Positions 1-9,643 of a stretch of DNA of 64,000 bases are shown in pieces; positions within the stretch are counted from its first letter, which is position 1; each line of letters begins with the position of its first letter. The stretch covers positions 124,001 through 188,000 of the forward strand of contig NZ_JAGQFP010000003.1 of assembly GCF_019090095.1 (NCBI RefSeq), read 5' to 3'. Source of the DNA: Stutzerimonas stutzeri. GTDB lineage: Bacteria > Pseudomonadota > Gammaproteobacteria > Pseudomonadales > Pseudomonadaceae. The translations under genes and the position numbers were made by a program. The notes under the pieces are model-generated. The model was not told where the DNA came from, ran no database searches, and saw only the letters and a list, made by a program, of their open reading frames with translations.

Positions 1-1834
1 CTTCGCGCACCTTGAGTTCGGCCTGGCGGGTCAGCAGCTCACGCAGCTCATCCTTGCGTGCGGCCTCATACAGCGCAGCATCGCCAAGACGCTGCTCCAG
101 CGCGGCCAGCTGTTCCTGCACGCGGGCCAGTTCCTGCTCGAGCTTGTCCGCCTGACGCTTGAGCGGCGCCAGCTGCTGGCGCAACGCGGCGGCGGCTTGC
201 CGCAGGGCGCGCTTGTCGGTCTTGTCGGCAGACGATTCGCTGGTACTGGTCGGTTGCTGGCGGGCGCGGTAATCGACCAGCCACCGCGCATAGTCCTCGA
301 GGTCGCCGTCGAAGGCGACCACGCGTCCGTCGGCCACCAGCAGAAACTCGTCGGTGGTGCTCTTGAGCAGATGACGATCGTGCGAGACCACCATCACCGC
401 CCCCTCGAAGTCCTGCAAAGCCAGCGTCAGCGCCAGCCGCATCTCCAGATCCAGATGGTTGGTCGGCTCGTCGAGCAGCAGCAGGTTGGGTTTGCCCCAG
501 GCGATCAATGCCAGGGCCAACCGTGCCTTTTCGCCACCGGAAAAGCGTAGAACCGGCTCGTCGCAGCGATCACCGCGAAAATCGAAACCGCCGAGGAAAT
601 CGCGCAGCACCTGTTCGCGCTCGCCGGGCGCAATGCGCTGCAGATGCAGCAGCGGGCTAGCCTTGGCGTCCAGCGCATCGAGCTGGTGCTGGGCAAAATA
701 GCCGATCACCAGGTTTTCACCACGCTGCAGTCGGCCGCCCAAGGGTTGCAGCTCGTTGGCCAGTGTCTTGATCAGGGTCGACTTGCCGGCTCCGTTGGGG
801 CCGAGCAACCCGATCCGGGCGCCCGGCACCAGCTGCAGCTTGACCTTGTCCAGTACCCGCTTGTTGGCATAGCCCAGGCTGCCCTCGGCCAGATCCAGCA
901 AGGGGCTGGAGACCTTGTCCGCCTCGCGAAACGCGAAGTCGAACGGCGAATCGATGTGCGCCGGCGCCAGCTCTTCGAGTCGCTCCAGCGCCTTGATTCG
1001 GCTCTGCGCCTGGCGCGCCTTGGTGGCCTTCGCCTTGAAGCGGCGAATGAAGTCCTCCATGTGGGCACGCTGTGCCTGCTGCTTCTCGAACGCCTGTTGC
1101 TGCTGGGCCAGGCGCTCGGCACGTGCCCGCTCGAACGCCGAATAGCCGCCGCGATAGAGCGTCAGCTTGCGCTGCTCGACGTGCACCACGTGGCCAACCA
1201 CCTCGTCGAGAAAATCGCGGTCGTGGGAGATCAGCATCAGGGTGCCTGGATAGCCCTTGAGCCAGGCCTCCAGCCAGAGAATCGCGTCCAGGTCGAGGTG
1301 GTTGGTGGGCTCATCGAGCAACAACAGATCCGAAGGGCACATCAGCGCCTGGGCCAGGTTCAGGCGCATCCGCCAGCCGCCGGAAAAGCTGGATACCGGC
1401 AGATCCATTTGCTCGTTGGCAAAGCCCAGACCGGCGAGCAGCTTGCGCGCACGCGCATCGGCGGTGTAGCCGTCAGCGTTATCCAGCTCGACATGCAAAC
1501 GCGCCAGCGCCGTGCCGTCGTGCGCAGCCTCGGCAGCATGCAGCGCCGCCTGGACGCGACGAAGCTCGGCATCGCCATCGAGCACGTAGTCGACCGCCAG
1601 GCGATCGAGGGCATCGACCTCCTGACGCATGTGGGCGATTCGCCAATCCGGCGGTATCTGGCAGTCGCCGCCGTCCGGCGTGAATTCGCCGAGCAGCAGC
1701 GCGAACAGGCTGGATTTCCCAGCGCCATTGGCACCTACCAGCCCGACTTTCTGGCCGGGGTGCAGGGTCAGCTCGGCGCCTTCCAGCAGACGCTGGGGAC
1801 CGCGCTGTAGAGTGAGATTCTGAAGTCGGATCAT
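1..1834 (-). CDS. ABC-F family ATPase (YheS-like), C-terminus cut by window edge
   Basis: ABC-F proteins are soluble ATPases that act on the ribosome, not transporters. Two ABC domains are visible: Walker A GANGAGKS near residues 34-41, signature FSGGWRMRLNLAQ and Walker B LLLLDEPTNHLDLD; then, after a linker, GPNGAGKS, FSGGEKARLALAL and a second LLLLDEPTNHLDLE. No membrane segments are present. The tail after the second domain is Gln/Ala/Lys-rich with coiled-coil character, as in YheS/Uup relatives. The start ATG is at 1834; about 611 codons are visible and the stop lies outside the window. The YheS assignment rests on length and context next to algP; another ABC-F subfamily is possible. Confidence 0.9.
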   Translation of the reverse strand, partial: MIRLQNLTLQRGPQRLLEGAELTLHPGQKVGLVGANGAGKSSLFALLLGEFTPDGGDCQIPPDWRIAHMRQEVDALDRLAVDYVLDGDAELRRVQAALHAAEAAHDGTALARLHVELDNADGYTADARARKLLAGLGFANEQMDLPVSSFSGGWRMRLNLAQALMCPSDLLLLDEPTNHLDLDAILWLEAWLKGYPGTLMLISHDRDFLDEVVGHVVHVEQRKLTLYRGGYSAFERARAERLAQQQQAFEKQQAQRAHMEDFIRRFKAKATKARQAQSRIKALERLEELAPAHIDSPFDFAFREADKVSSPLLDLAEGSLGYANKRVLDKVKLQLVPGARIGLLGPNGAGKSTLIKTLANELQPLGGRLQRGENLVIGYFAQHQLDALDAKASPLLHLQRIAPGEREQVLRDFLGGFDFRGDRCDEPVLRFSGGEKARLALALIAWGKPNLLLLDEPTNHLDLEMRLALTLALQDFEGAVMVVSHDRHLLKSTTDEFLLVADGRVVAFDGDLEDYARWLVDYRARQQPTSTSESSADKTDKRALRQAAAALRQQLAPLKRQADKLEQELARVQEQLAALEQRLGDAALYEAARKDELRELLTRQAELKVRE

Positions 1835-1901
1835 AATGGCGGCGGAGTTTATCAGGTCGCTTGGAAATCCATCCGGCCGCCGACGAAAAAAACCGACGCC
1901 C

Positions 1902-2381
1902 ATGACCGATGATGACCTGTGGAGCTTTGCCCTCGCCTGCTACGCCCAGCCTGGCGTGGAGGACGCCTGCCTCGAACTGCAAGCCGCGGGCGCCGACGTC
2001 TGCCTGCTGCTGACGGCGGCCTGGCTGGAGCACCGCCACGCACCCTGTAACGAGGAGAGGCTCGAACGACTGACGAGCATCAGTACCGATTGGCAAGCCC
2101 TGGTCGTGACGCCGCTGCGCACCCTGCGCCAGCGTTGGCGACTGCAAGCCGCTACCGACGACGCGCTGGCCAATTTGCGCATGCAAGTCAAACAGCTGGA
2201 ACTGGACGCCGAGCGGGTGCAGCTCCAGCGTCTAGCGTCCGTCGCACAGCACTGGCTGGCCGGCAGCGGATCATCCAACTGGCTGGAGCCGCTGTGTTCC
2301 GGCCTGACCGGCGAGACGCGCGCGGCGGTGCAAAGGCTCCGCCACGCGGCACGGGTTCAGCCAGCGGCCGGGGATGATTGA
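1902..2381 (+). CDS. TIGR02444 family protein (DUF2390)
   Basis: A conserved proteobacterial protein of about 159 residues beginning MTDDDLWSFALACYAQPGVE. The family has no established biochemical function. The sequence is helical and soluble with no signal peptide, and the Trp/Leu-rich N-terminus (WSFALACY, CLLLTAAWLE) is typical of TIGR02444. I chose the ATG at 1902 because the in-frame extension upstream is Arg/Lys-rich and reads into the divergent promoter of the ABC-F gene. Its last 25 bases overlap the 3' end of algP on the opposite strand, a tail-to-tail overlap. Confidence 0.75.
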   Translation: MTDDDLWSFALACYAQPGVEDACLELQAAGADVCLLLTAAWLEHRHAPCNEERLERLTSISTDWQALVVTPLRTLRQRWRLQAATDDALANLRMQVKQLELDAERVQLQRLASVAQHWLAGSGSSNWLEPLCSGLTGETRAAVQRLRHAARVQPAAGDD

Positions 2382-3091
2382 TCGGCGGTTTTACGCTTGC
2401 TTGCAGCTGGCTTCTTCGCAGCTGCTGGTTTCGCGGCCGCAGCGGTTGGCGCGGCCTTGCTAGCGGCCCCGGCTGGGCGACGGCGAGCAGCATTCGGCGC
2501 CTTGGCTACAGGTGCTTTCGCTTCGGCAGGCTTGGCCTCAGCGCTACCGGAATCGTTCTTCGCGGCGGGTTTGGCCCGCCCGTTGACCGAACGGGAAGCC
2601 GGAGCGGCCTTGCTGACAGCAGGCCTGGTGCCGGTGGCCGCCGCGCTGGAGGCCGGTTTACGGGGAGCCGCCTTACCCGCGGCAGGCTTACTGCGAGACG
2701 CCAGCGCCTGCGCGGCGGCATTTTCCACCTGGGTGATGCCTTGGGCCAGCTTCAGGCTCTGCTCTGCGTCACGCTTCAATTCGGCCAGATAGCTCAGCGT
2801 GTCACTCTGTCTCGCCTGCAGCACGGCGAGCATGTCATCCAGCTCGGCCAGCTTGGCGCGCGCCTTGGTTTGGGCTTTCGATTTACCGGCAGCGCCTGCA
2901 TCGTCGAGTTTGGCGCGCGCCTTGATGATCTTCTCCTGCGTCCTGCCACGCTGTTTTTCCAGCTTGGCCAACAGCACTTCTGCGTCCTTCTGCGCCTCGT
3001 TGCAAGCCTTCTGCAGATGCGAGACCAGACTCTGGGACAGCTGCTGCAACAGGTGCAGGGGAGTAGTAACCGAGGTTTTCTTGGCCGGCAT
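2357..3091 (-). CDS. algP: AlgP-like histone H1-like regulatory protein
   Basis: AlgP (AlgR3) is a small basic protein with a histone H1-like tail, described as a DNA-binding activator in alginate control in P. aeruginosa. Here it has 244 residues. The N-terminal half (MPAKKTSVTTPLHLLQQLSQ onward, to about residue 120) is a charged coiled-coil region; the rest is Lys/Pro/Ala repeats (AAKPAAAKKPAASKRK near the end). The tail is shorter than I recall for P. aeruginosa AlgP, whose KPAA repeats vary in number. The ATG at 3091 has a good GGAGG ribosome-binding site. It lies next to algQ, as in other pseudomonads. Confidence 0.85.
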   Translation of the reverse strand: MPAKKTSVTTPLHLLQQLSQSLVSHLQKACNEAQKDAEVLLAKLEKQRGRTQEKIIKARAKLDDAGAAGKSKAQTKARAKLAELDDMLAVLQARQSDTLSYLAELKRDAEQSLKLAQGITQVENAAAQALASRSKPAAGKAAPRKPASSAAATGTRPAVSKAAPASRSVNGRAKPAAKNDSGSAEAKPAEAKAPVAKAPNAARRRPAGAASKAAPTAAAAKPAAAKKPAASKRKTADQSSPAAG

Positions 3092-3183
3092 GAAATGCCT
3101 CCTGGCGGATTGGATGCAGCCCGGGTGGGCTTGCACGGGCCCACCACCAGCATGGCAGTCCCGTGTCAGGCGTGTCGTGTCGA

Positions 3184-3648
3184 TCAGGCAGTCGCAGCAG
3201 CCTGCTTGTGCGCCGTGTGGAGGACCTCGATCAGGCAATCCTCGAGTTCGAAACGCTCATGCAGCAGCCGCCCCAGATGCTTGAGCTCGTCTGGCAGCCC
3301 TGGGCTGTTCAGGCAGTCGCCATTGTCGCAACGATCATTGAAGGCCACCGCCACTTGGGTGATCGCTTCGATGCGCGGATAAATCTGACGGGCCAGGTCG
3401 AGGCCGCGCTCATCACCGAATGCCTCGGCTTCGTTGAGCAGCTGCTCGTAGATTTCGAAATGCCCGGCCGAGACGTAGTCGAGCAGGATTTCACAGAATT
3501 TCTGCAAGGCGGAGCGACTCGCGGTAGCGTCGCTGACATGCAGCCCATCGAATGCGTTGATCAATGCATGGCGTTCTTGCAGCCAGCGGTCGATCAGCAG
3601 GTGCACACCGCCCCAGCGTTCCTGGGCGTTTCGACAGCTCTCGAGCAT
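3184..3648 (-). CDS. algQ: Rsd/AlgQ anti-sigma-70 factor
   Basis: Rsd/AlgQ binds the housekeeping sigma factor RpoD, reducing its use by RNA polymerase; in P. aeruginosa AlgQ also affects alginate and siderophore genes. The 154-residue protein begins [20 protein letters not shown] and keeps the family's WGGVH...WL.ER.ALI region and a C-terminal helical segment rich in His and Glu. It is soluble and all-helical. The ATG at 3648 gives the family's usual length. It lies between dsbB upstream and algP downstream; P. aeruginosa has, as I recall, an extra FKBP-type isomerase gene between algP and algQ that is absent here. Confidence 0.88.
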   Translation of the reverse strand: MLESCRNAQERWGGVHLLIDRWLQERHALINAFDGLHVSDATASRSALQKFCEILLDYVSAGHFEIYEQLLNEAEAFGDERGLDLARQIYPRIEAITQVAVAFNDRCDNGDCLNSPGLPDELKHLGRLLHERFELEDCLIEVLHTAHKQAAATA

Positions 3649-3893
3649 GATGACCTCACTTCCCTAATCGATGATGCCTGTTTCGCCTTCCTAGACGTTT
3701 TGTCTTGGGATATCGGCCTTGGGTGAGTGGCAGCAACGGCGCGAATACCGACGCTGCCAGAGCAGACTAAGCTGCGGCGATCGAAGCATCAAGCAGTGCG
3801 AGCGAAATTGCCCATGCGACCCCGTGCCGCCGCTTCGTTCTGGATCATTGACCACCAACCGCGGGGATCATTCGTTCACCCGGACAAAATGCC

Positions 3894-4385
3894 TCAATCA
3901 CGGCGCAGCAGTTGCCATACGCAGAACACCGCCATGGCAATGAACGCGAGCAAGGTCCACTCCGGAATGCTCATGCCCAGCAGCGTCCAGCTGACTTCGG
4001 CACACTCGGCCGTGCCGTGCAGTACGAGCCGCGCGATTTCCTGAAACGGCAACGCGTCCATCATGTATTCGAGACTTGGCAGGCAACTGGGCAATTGATC
4101 GGCCGGCATGTTCTGCAGCCAGATCTGCCGTAAGGCCGTGCCACCGCCGGCAAGGGCAAACAACAGCGCCAGCACCGAATAGACACGGCGACCGAGCTTG
4201 TGCGGCCCATGCAGCGCGGCGACCAGACAGACCAGGCCGAAGCCGATCACGCAGATGCGCTGAACGATACACAGCGGACAAGGCGCCAGCCCAACGACAT
4301 GCTCGAGGTACAGCGCCGCGGCCATCATCAGCACGCAGCCGATGAAAGCCAGAAGAAACAGCGAACGAGGGCTGGCGAGGTTCAT
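3894..4385 (-). CDS. dsbB: Disulfide bond formation protein DsbB
   Basis: DsbB is an inner-membrane protein that reoxidises periplasmic DsbA and passes the electrons to quinone. The 163-residue sequence has four hydrophobic segments. It has the first periplasmic CPLC pair (APCPLCIVQR, near residues 34-40) and a second pair in the larger loop (LPSCLPSLEYM ... GTAECAEVSW). Both redox pairs are intact. In P. aeruginosa the dsbB paralogue at this position is called dsbH. It is separated from hemY upstream by a strong hairpin and from algQ downstream by about 245 bases, so it is probably transcribed on its own. Confidence 0.92.
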   Translation of the reverse strand: MNLASPRSLFLLAFIGCVLMMAAALYLEHVVGLAPCPLCIVQRICVIGFGLVCLVAALHGPHKLGRRVYSVLALLFALAGGGTALRQIWLQNMPADQLPSCLPSLEYMMDALPFQEIARLVLHGTAECAEVSWTLLGMSIPEWTLLAFIAMAVFCVWQLLRRD

Positions 4386-4462
4386 GGTGACTCCGCAGAG
4401 AGGAAAAGTTCGCTACGGTAGTGCTGCGCGCGATGGGCTGCAAGCCATACGCAAGATCGCGG

Positions 4463-4501
4463 CGGGCGCTACGGGATGGGCGTCACGTCCCGTAGCGCCC
4501 G
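4463..4501 (-). terminator. Perfect 14-bp hairpin between hemY and dsbB
   Basis: The arms CGGGCGCTACGGGA (4463-4476) and TCCCGTAGCGCCCG (4488-4501) are exactly complementary around an 11-base loop, just 3' of the hemY stop. There is no clear T-run on the minus strand, so it could be a terminator of the hem operon, a 3' mRNA stabiliser or a REP-like element. Confidence 0.55.
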
Positions 4502-4506
4502 GTTCG

Positions 4507-5730
4507 CTAGGCGTTGCTGACCACCGGCAGCGGCTGGCTGCTGGAGTGATCGAGCAGCCCCAGCCCTTCCTGGAAGAGCCGGTTGCTGCGCTCCTTGTCG
4601 CCCAGCTGCGACAGCAGACGCGCCAGCTCCGCGCAGGTCTCGGCCCGGTGTTCTTGCCTCAGGCTGGCCTCCAGATAGTCGCGCGACTTGCCCCAGAACT
4701 CGTTGCGCAGGCTCAGGCGGCCAAGCGCAAGCAGCAATTGCGCGTTGTCGGGATGGGCCTTCAACCAGCTCTCTGCGTTCGCCAGCTGACGCGCCGGCTC
4801 TCGCCCGCGCACGCGGCCATACCGCTCAATCAGGCGATCGTCGAACTGGCGTTTGAGCGCGGCATATAGAACCTCCTCGGCTTTGTCCTCCGCGCCCGAG
4901 CGTCCCAGACCATCGGCATAGGCGCGTACCAGCAGCGGCTCGCTGCGCAACTTGCTTGGCACGGTCTGCCAGCATTGCTGCAACGCTTGCTGCGCATCGT
5001 CACGGGTGGCCGCCTGCTCCAGGGCAGCGGTCCAGGCCAGCAGTTCGAGCTCGTCCAGCCGCGCCGGCGGCAGCACCCGGTGCTTGCGCAACTCCGGCAA
5101 CAGCCGACACAGAGCCGGCCAGTCCTGCAACTGGACGTAGAGCTGTTGCAGCAGGGTCAGTACGTAGGGGTGACGCGGATGCTCGTTATGCAACGCCAGC
5201 AGCGACTCGCGGGCCTCGACGTACTGGCCGCGCGCGATCTGCAACTGGGCCTGTGTCAGGCCAACCGCCAGGCCGGCTTCAGGCTCGCGCTCGCGTGCCT
5301 TGCGCAGCAACTCGTCACTTTGCTCGTACTCCCCCAGCTCGCTGGCCGCCCGTGCGGCTCCGAGGTAATGCACCAGTGGCTGACGATCGTGTTCCGCAGC
5401 GGTACGCAGATGACCCAGGGCCTGGCTCCACTGCCCTTCGGCCAGCTCGCGCAGGCCCGACCGTGAGGCCTTCGCCACACGCCTCGCGCGGTGACGCCGC
5501 GACCAGGGGTTGACCAACGCGCCGGAGGCCTGCAGCACACCCAGCAACCGGTGAACCAGCATGCTCAATAGCCAGAGGACGGCGATCAGCCCAAGGAAAA
5601 TCCAGAAACTGGACTCGTAGCGAAAGCGGTCATAACTGATCAGGACATAACCGGCGTCCTGGTAGATGGCCCAGCCAACAAAGCCGACGACCGCCAGCAG
5701 CAGGACAATGACAATGGCCAATCGCTTCAT
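4507..5730 (-). CDS. hemY: HemY-type heme biosynthesis membrane protein
   Basis: This is the gammaproteobacterial HemY associated with hem operons, unrelated to the Gram-positive oxidase of the same name; its exact role in heme synthesis is uncertain. It has 407 residues, with two N-terminal membrane segments (about residues 5-22 and 41-63) followed by a large soluble region of TPR-like helical repeats (for example RREPEAGLAVGLTQAQLQIA, residues near 148-167). It ends near SQPLPVVSNA. The ATG start overlaps the hemX stop (ATGA at 5727-5730), which indicates translational coupling at the end of hemC-hemD-hemX-hemY. Confidence 0.9.
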   Translation of the reverse strand: MKRLAIVIVLLLAVVGFVGWAIYQDAGYVLISYDRFRYESSFWIFLGLIAVLWLLSMLVHRLLGVLQASGALVNPWSRRHRARRVAKASRSGLRELAEGQWSQALGHLRTAAEHDRQPLVHYLGAARAASELGEYEQSDELLRKAREREPEAGLAVGLTQAQLQIARGQYVEARESLLALHNEHPRHPYVLTLLQQLYVQLQDWPALCRLLPELRKHRVLPPARLDELELLAWTAALEQAATRDDAQQALQQCWQTVPSKLRSEPLLVRAYADGLGRSGAEDKAEEVLYAALKRQFDDRLIERYGRVRGREPARQLANAESWLKAHPDNAQLLLALGRLSLRNEFWGKSRDYLEASLRQEHRAETCAELARLLSQLGDKERSNRLFQEGLGLLDHSSSQPLPVVSNA

Positions 5731-7022
5731 GTGCGCAGCCCCTCTTCGGTGGCGGGCTCGGCCTCAGCCGGCTGCTCGGCCTTGTCCGCCGGTTCAGCCT
5801 GGTCCGCCGGCTCACCACGTTGCCCATCGCCAGCGTCGGCAGGCGCACCGTCATCGGCGGATTCACGCTTCTGCACGTAGCTCTGCATGGCTTGCAGGGC
5901 GGGCGTCAGGTCCGGCAGCGTCACGGAAACTTCCCGCTTCGCGAGCTGTTCGATGCGATCGCGCAGGCCGCGGCTCTGGCCGTTCTCTTCGCTGAAGTGG
6001 TCCTCGATCAGGCGAGCGGCCTGGTCGAGCGACTGCCGGTAGACCTCCTGATTGCCGTTGAGCACGGCCCATTGCGCTTGCTCGATGGCCAACGACAGGG
6101 CCAGCCGCACCTGAGCGAGGCTTTGGCCGGCAAGCAGGGGTTTGACGTCGTTGCCGGCATTGAAGTCGATACGCACGTAGCGGGTCAGCTCGTTCAGCCA
6201 ATGGCGCCAGCGGCTTTCGCCCTGTGCTTCCGGCTGGCCCGGGCCGTTCTGGAACTCCGGTGCCAGACCGTTGAGCTGATTGGCCTGACCGCGCAGCGCG
6301 CCCAGCTGCAGAAACAACCCGGTCCGATCCAGCTCCGGCAAGCTGCGCAACGCCTCGAGGCCTTCGAGCAGTTTCTGTCGGGCACCGTAGGCGCTCGGGT
6401 CATCCTGCTTGCGCAGTATCAGGTCGGCTTCGACAAGCAGCGATTTCGCGCTGTTAACGTCCTGCATGGCAGACAGACGCAGCATCGCCATCCGCAAGAG
6501 ATGCTCGGCCTCGGCCAGCCGCCACTGCTCGCGGCTGGCGCCCAGCACCTGCTCGACGCGCCCGGCGAGACGTTGCTGGTCGCTCTGCAGTTCCGACAGC
6601 AGACGCCGACGATCTTCCAGCTGTTCGGCCGAGGGCAACTGCTCCAGACGGCCAAGGCGGTTGGCCAGTTCCTGGCTGCGCTGGTCCAACTGCCGTGCCT
6701 GCTCGCGTGTCGCCTGCGTCGACTCGAGCTGCTGGCGCTCCTGCTCGGTCAGTTGCTGGGTTTGCCAAACGCTGTATCCGCTTGCCGCCAGCCCAGCCAG
6801 GCCAACCAGCAGCGCCAGCCCGGCCAACCCCTTGCCGCCGCTGCGCGGCGCAGCCGTGGCGGCGGCGGGCGATGCTTTCGGCGGTGGCATCTTCGGTGGC
6901 TCTTTCGGACCTTTCGGCTCTTTCGGGTCTTGCGCAGAGCCTGGTTTGATCGGCTGTTGCGGGCCGACGGTATCGCTACCCTTGGGGTGCTGCGCTGCGT
7001 TATCGGAATCTACTTCGCTCAC
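5727..7022 (-). CDS. hemX: HemX family membrane protein (uroporphyrinogen-III methyltransferase-like)
   Basis: HemX proteins are annotated as putative uroporphyrinogen-III C-methyltransferases because of operon context, but they lack the methyltransferase fold; the function is unproven. The 431-residue protein has a Lys/Pro-rich cytoplasmic N-terminus, one membrane span (GLALLVGLAGLAASGYSVW), a coiled coil rich in Gln/Glu/Arg (about residues 85-155), a conserved domain, and an acidic Ala/Glu/Pro tail. I chose the GTG at 7022: it starts 17 bases after the hemD stop and has AAGGA upstream. The ATG further 5' lies inside hemD. The stop overlaps the hemY start. Confidence 0.87.
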   Translation of the reverse strand: MSEVDSDNAAQHPKGSDTVGPQQPIKPGSAQDPKEPKGPKEPPKMPPPKASPAAATAAPRSGGKGLAGLALLVGLAGLAASGYSVWQTQQLTEQERQQLESTQATREQARQLDQRSQELANRLGRLEQLPSAEQLEDRRRLLSELQSDQQRLAGRVEQVLGASREQWRLAEAEHLLRMAMLRLSAMQDVNSAKSLLVEADLILRKQDDPSAYGARQKLLEGLEALRSLPELDRTGLFLQLGALRGQANQLNGLAPEFQNGPGQPEAQGESRWRHWLNELTRYVRIDFNAGNDVKPLLAGQSLAQVRLALSLAIEQAQWAVLNGNQEVYRQSLDQAARLIEDHFSEENGQSRGLRDRIEQLAKREVSVTLPDLTPALQAMQSYVQKRESADDGAPADAGDGQRGEPADQAEPADKAEQPAEAEPATEEGLRT

Positions 7023-7038
7023 GTTTCCATCCTTTGCG

Positions 7039-7809
7039 TCAGGAGGCGGGCTCGGGATACTCCCGTAAAGCCGCCAGCAACGCCGCGGCTCCGGCACCGC
7101 GACAGTCCACTATTATTTTGGCGCCCAGGGTCGCGGCCATCTCGGCCACCCGGGGGCTGGGTACAAACAAGGGTAGTTCACACACCGCCGGCCAGTCGGG
7201 TCCAGCCAACTCATGCAATGACTGCAAACCCTGCCCACTGCTGACCACCACCGCGTTCAGCCGTTCCGAGCGTAGCGTGTCGGTCAAGGTCCCGGACGGG
7301 TACTGGGGCAAATGACGACGATACAGCGCCAGGCTGTCGACCCGAACGCCGCGTTGGCGAAGCGTCTCGACGATCAGCTCGCGCCCGCCTTCGCCACGCA
7401 GCAGCAATACCCTGGGCGCCGCGACGGTGAGGGCCTCGGCGAGGCGTGGCAAAGCCAGCAGCGCCTCGCTATCGTCGCCCGCGGCGGGCCAGCTGACATC
7501 CAGACCGTGGTTTTTCAGAATCAATCCGGTCGCGGCGCCCACGCTGAACCAGGCCTGGCCGGGGGGAGCCTGCAACCGGTAACGCGCGAGCAACGCCAGC
7601 CCCAGCCTGGCAGCGGGCTTGCTGACCACTATCACCGCACAGTAACGGTGCAACTTCAGCAGGATGGCGCGCTGCTCGGCTGTTTCAGCAAGCGGTTCGA
7701 TGGCCAGCAATGGCAGGCTGGCGCTGTGGACTCCCCGCTCGGCAAGCGCCGCCGCCAGAGCCCCACACTCTTCAGCGGGGCGCGTCAGCAGCAGACGCCA
7801 GCCACTCAC
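7039..7809 (-). CDS. hemD: Uroporphyrinogen-III synthase
   Basis: HemD closes and inverts ring D of hydroxymethylbilane to give uroporphyrinogen III, the branch-point precursor of heme, siroheme and cobalamin. The 256-residue sequence begins [20 protein letters not shown] (the LLTRP segment is typical) and contains the SGQGL-like segment ([15 protein letters not shown]) and a C-terminal [15 protein letters not shown] stretch. Conservation is characteristically low. The start is a GTG at 7809 overlapping the hemC stop (GTGA), consistent with translational coupling. Confidence 0.92.
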   Translation of the reverse strand: MSGWRLLLTRPAEECGALAAALAERGVHSASLPLLAIEPLAETAEQRAILLKLHRYCAVIVVSKPAARLGLALLARYRLQAPPGQAWFSVGAATGLILKNHGLDVSWPAAGDDSEALLALPRLAEALTVAAPRVLLLRGEGGRELIVETLRQRGVRVDSLALYRRHLPQYPSGTLTDTLRSERLNAVVVSSGQGLQSLHELAGPDWPAVCELPLFVPSPRVAEMAATLGAKIIVDCRGAGAAALLAALREYPEPAS

Positions 7810-8744
7810 GCCTTGCCGGCCTCGCCATAGACGTCTTGCAGAATTCTGGCGGCGCCCTGCGCCAGCAACGCGTCCGCCACGCGCACACCGAGCGCCTCTG
7901 CATCGCTGGCCGGGGCACGGTCATCGGCACGCAGCAACAGCGACCCATCAGGCTGTCCGACCAGGCCGCGCAACCACAGCTGGTCGCCCTCGAGCACTGC
8001 GTAGCAGGCGATGGGCACCTGGCAGCCACCGTTCAGGTGACGGTTCAATGCCCGCTCGGCAGTGACCCGGACGGCGGTGTGCGGATCGTTCATGCACTGC
8101 AGCAATTGATGCAACTCGGTGTCGCCGGTCCGGCACTCGATACCGACGGCGCCCTGCCCGCCCGCCGGCAGGCTGTCTTCGACGCTGATGCTCGAGCGGA
8201 TGCGCTCGCCGAACCCGAGCCGGATCAATCCGGCGGCGGCAAGGATGATCGCGTCATAGTCACCCGCGTCGAGCTTGGCGAGACGGGTGTTGACGTTTCC
8301 ACGCAGGAACTGGATTTTCAAATCCGGACGACGCGCCAGGAGCTGGGCCTGACGGCGCAGGCTGGAGGTGCCGACCACCGATCCGGCCGGCAATGCATCG
8401 AGCGTTGGGTAATGGTTGGAGACGAACGCATCGCGCGGATCTTCCCGCTCACAGATGCAATACAGACCGAGCCCTTCGGGGAACTCCATCGGCACGTCCT
8501 TCATGGAATGCACGGCGATGTCCGCTTCGTTTTCCATGAGCGCGGTTTCCAGCTCCTTGACGAACAACCCTTTGCCGCCGATTTTCGCCAGTGGCGCATC
8601 CAGCAGCTTGTCGCCACGGCTGACCATCGGCACCAGGCTGACGGTCACATCGGGATGGGCGGCCTCAAGGCGCGCCTTGACGTACTCGGCCTGCCACAGG
8701 GCCAGGGCACTTTTGCGGGTGGCGATGCGAATTTCGCGGGACAT
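7806..8744 (-). CDS. hemC: Porphobilinogen deaminase (hydroxymethylbilane synthase)
   Basis: HemC polymerises four porphobilinogen units into hydroxymethylbilane using a dipyrromethane cofactor bound to a Cys. The 312-residue protein has the N-terminal motif [18 protein letters not shown], the KDVPME segment ([18 protein letters not shown]), Arg-rich [19 protein letters not shown], and the cofactor Cys region [15 protein letters not shown] used the ATG at 8744 ([10 protein letters not shown]); the longer TTG reading is unlikely. It is the first gene of a four-gene overlapping operon and follows algR on the same strand after about 150 bases. Confidence 0.95.
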   Translation of the reverse strand: MSREIRIATRKSALALWQAEYVKARLEAAHPDVTVSLVPMVSRGDKLLDAPLAKIGGKGLFVKELETALMENEADIAVHSMKDVPMEFPEGLGLYCICEREDPRDAFVSNHYPTLDALPAGSVVGTSSLRRQAQLLARRPDLKIQFLRGNVNTRLAKLDAGDYDAIILAAAGLIRLGFGERIRSSISVEDSLPAGGQGAVGIECRTGDTELHQLLQCMNDPHTAVRVTAERALNRHLNGGCQVPIACYAVLEGDQLWLRGLVGQPDGSLLLRADDRAPASDAEALGVRVADALLAQGAARILQDVYGEAGKA

Positions 8745-8896
8745 GAGCAAATCCAGACAAATGAACTGCCGGCGATGATAACAGGCCAGGCACCGCGACC
8801 GGGTTGGCGCTAATCAAGGGAAACGCGACCTGCTGACGCAGCGCTCGGCTGGACACGGCGCCAATATCGGCGGCGCCGATCAGTGCCGGACGCCGC

Positions 8897-9643
8897 TTAC
8901 AGGCTCTGCATCAACTTGCGCACCCCGGCGACATGCCGCCGGCTCACGGTCAGCGGTTCGCCTTCAAGTCCCTTGAGGAACAGCTGGAAATGCCCCAGCG
9001 GCGTGCGCTGCAACCGCTCGATGCGGTCGCGATACACCAGTGCGTTGCGATGAATACGCACGAAACGGTCGCCGAATTCGTCTTCCAGTGCCTTGAGCGG
9101 CTCGTCCAGCAGCACTTCGCCGCCCTCGTGACGCAGGGTGACGTACTTGTGGTCGGCGATGAAATAGATCACCTGGGGCAGTGGAATCAGCTCGATGCCC
9201 TTGCGAGTCCGGGCGCTGATATGGCTGCGCGGCCCGGTCCCTGACACCGCGGCCGGCCGGGTCAGCGCCGCAAGCTGGACGCGGTTGGGCCGCTCGGCCT
9301 TCTTCAACGCCTCGGCCAGATGCTCGGGACGCACTGGCTTGACCAGGTAGCCCACCGCACTGACCTGGAAGGCATCCAGGGCGAATTCATCGTGCGCCGT
9401 GCAGAAGATCACAGCCGGCGGGGCATCGCGTTCGCACAGCTTGGCGGCGACCTGGAGACCATCGAGACCTGGCATACGGATATCCAGCAACACGATATCG
9501 GGACGCTGTTCCTCGATCAGGGACAACGCCTCCTCACCGTTGGAGGCGGAAGGTTCCAGGACACGATAGCCGTCAAGATCACCTACCAGTCGGCTGAGGC
9601 GCTCGCGGGCTAGAGGTTCGTCATCGACAATCAGCACATTCAT
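8897..9643 (-). CDS. algR: AlgR response regulator (LytTR family)
   Basis: AlgR controls alginate, twitching motility and virulence genes in P. aeruginosa. The 248-residue protein matches that length exactly. It has a receiver domain starting MNVLIVDDEPLARERLSRL with the phospho-acceptor Asp in VLLDIRMPGLDG (about residue 54), and a C-terminal LytTR DNA-binding domain (RTRKGIELIPLPQVIYF ... DRFVRIHRNALV ... VSRRHVAGVRKL). The ATG at 9643 overlaps the stop of algZ by four bases, so sensor and regulator are translationally coupled. In non-mucoid pseudomonads AlgR is mainly a motility and envelope regulator; its role here cannot be read from the sequence. Confidence 0.93.
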   Translation of the reverse strand: MNVLIVDDEPLARERLSRLVGDLDGYRVLEPSASNGEEALSLIEEQRPDIVLLDIRMPGLDGLQVAAKLCERDAPPAVIFCTAHDEFALDAFQVSAVGYLVKPVRPEHLAEALKKAERPNRVQLAALTRPAAVSGTGPRSHISARTRKGIELIPLPQVIYFIADHKYVTLRHEGGEVLLDEPLKALEDEFGDRFVRIHRNALVYRDRIERLQRTPLGHFQLFLKGLEGEPLTVSRRHVAGVRKLMQSL

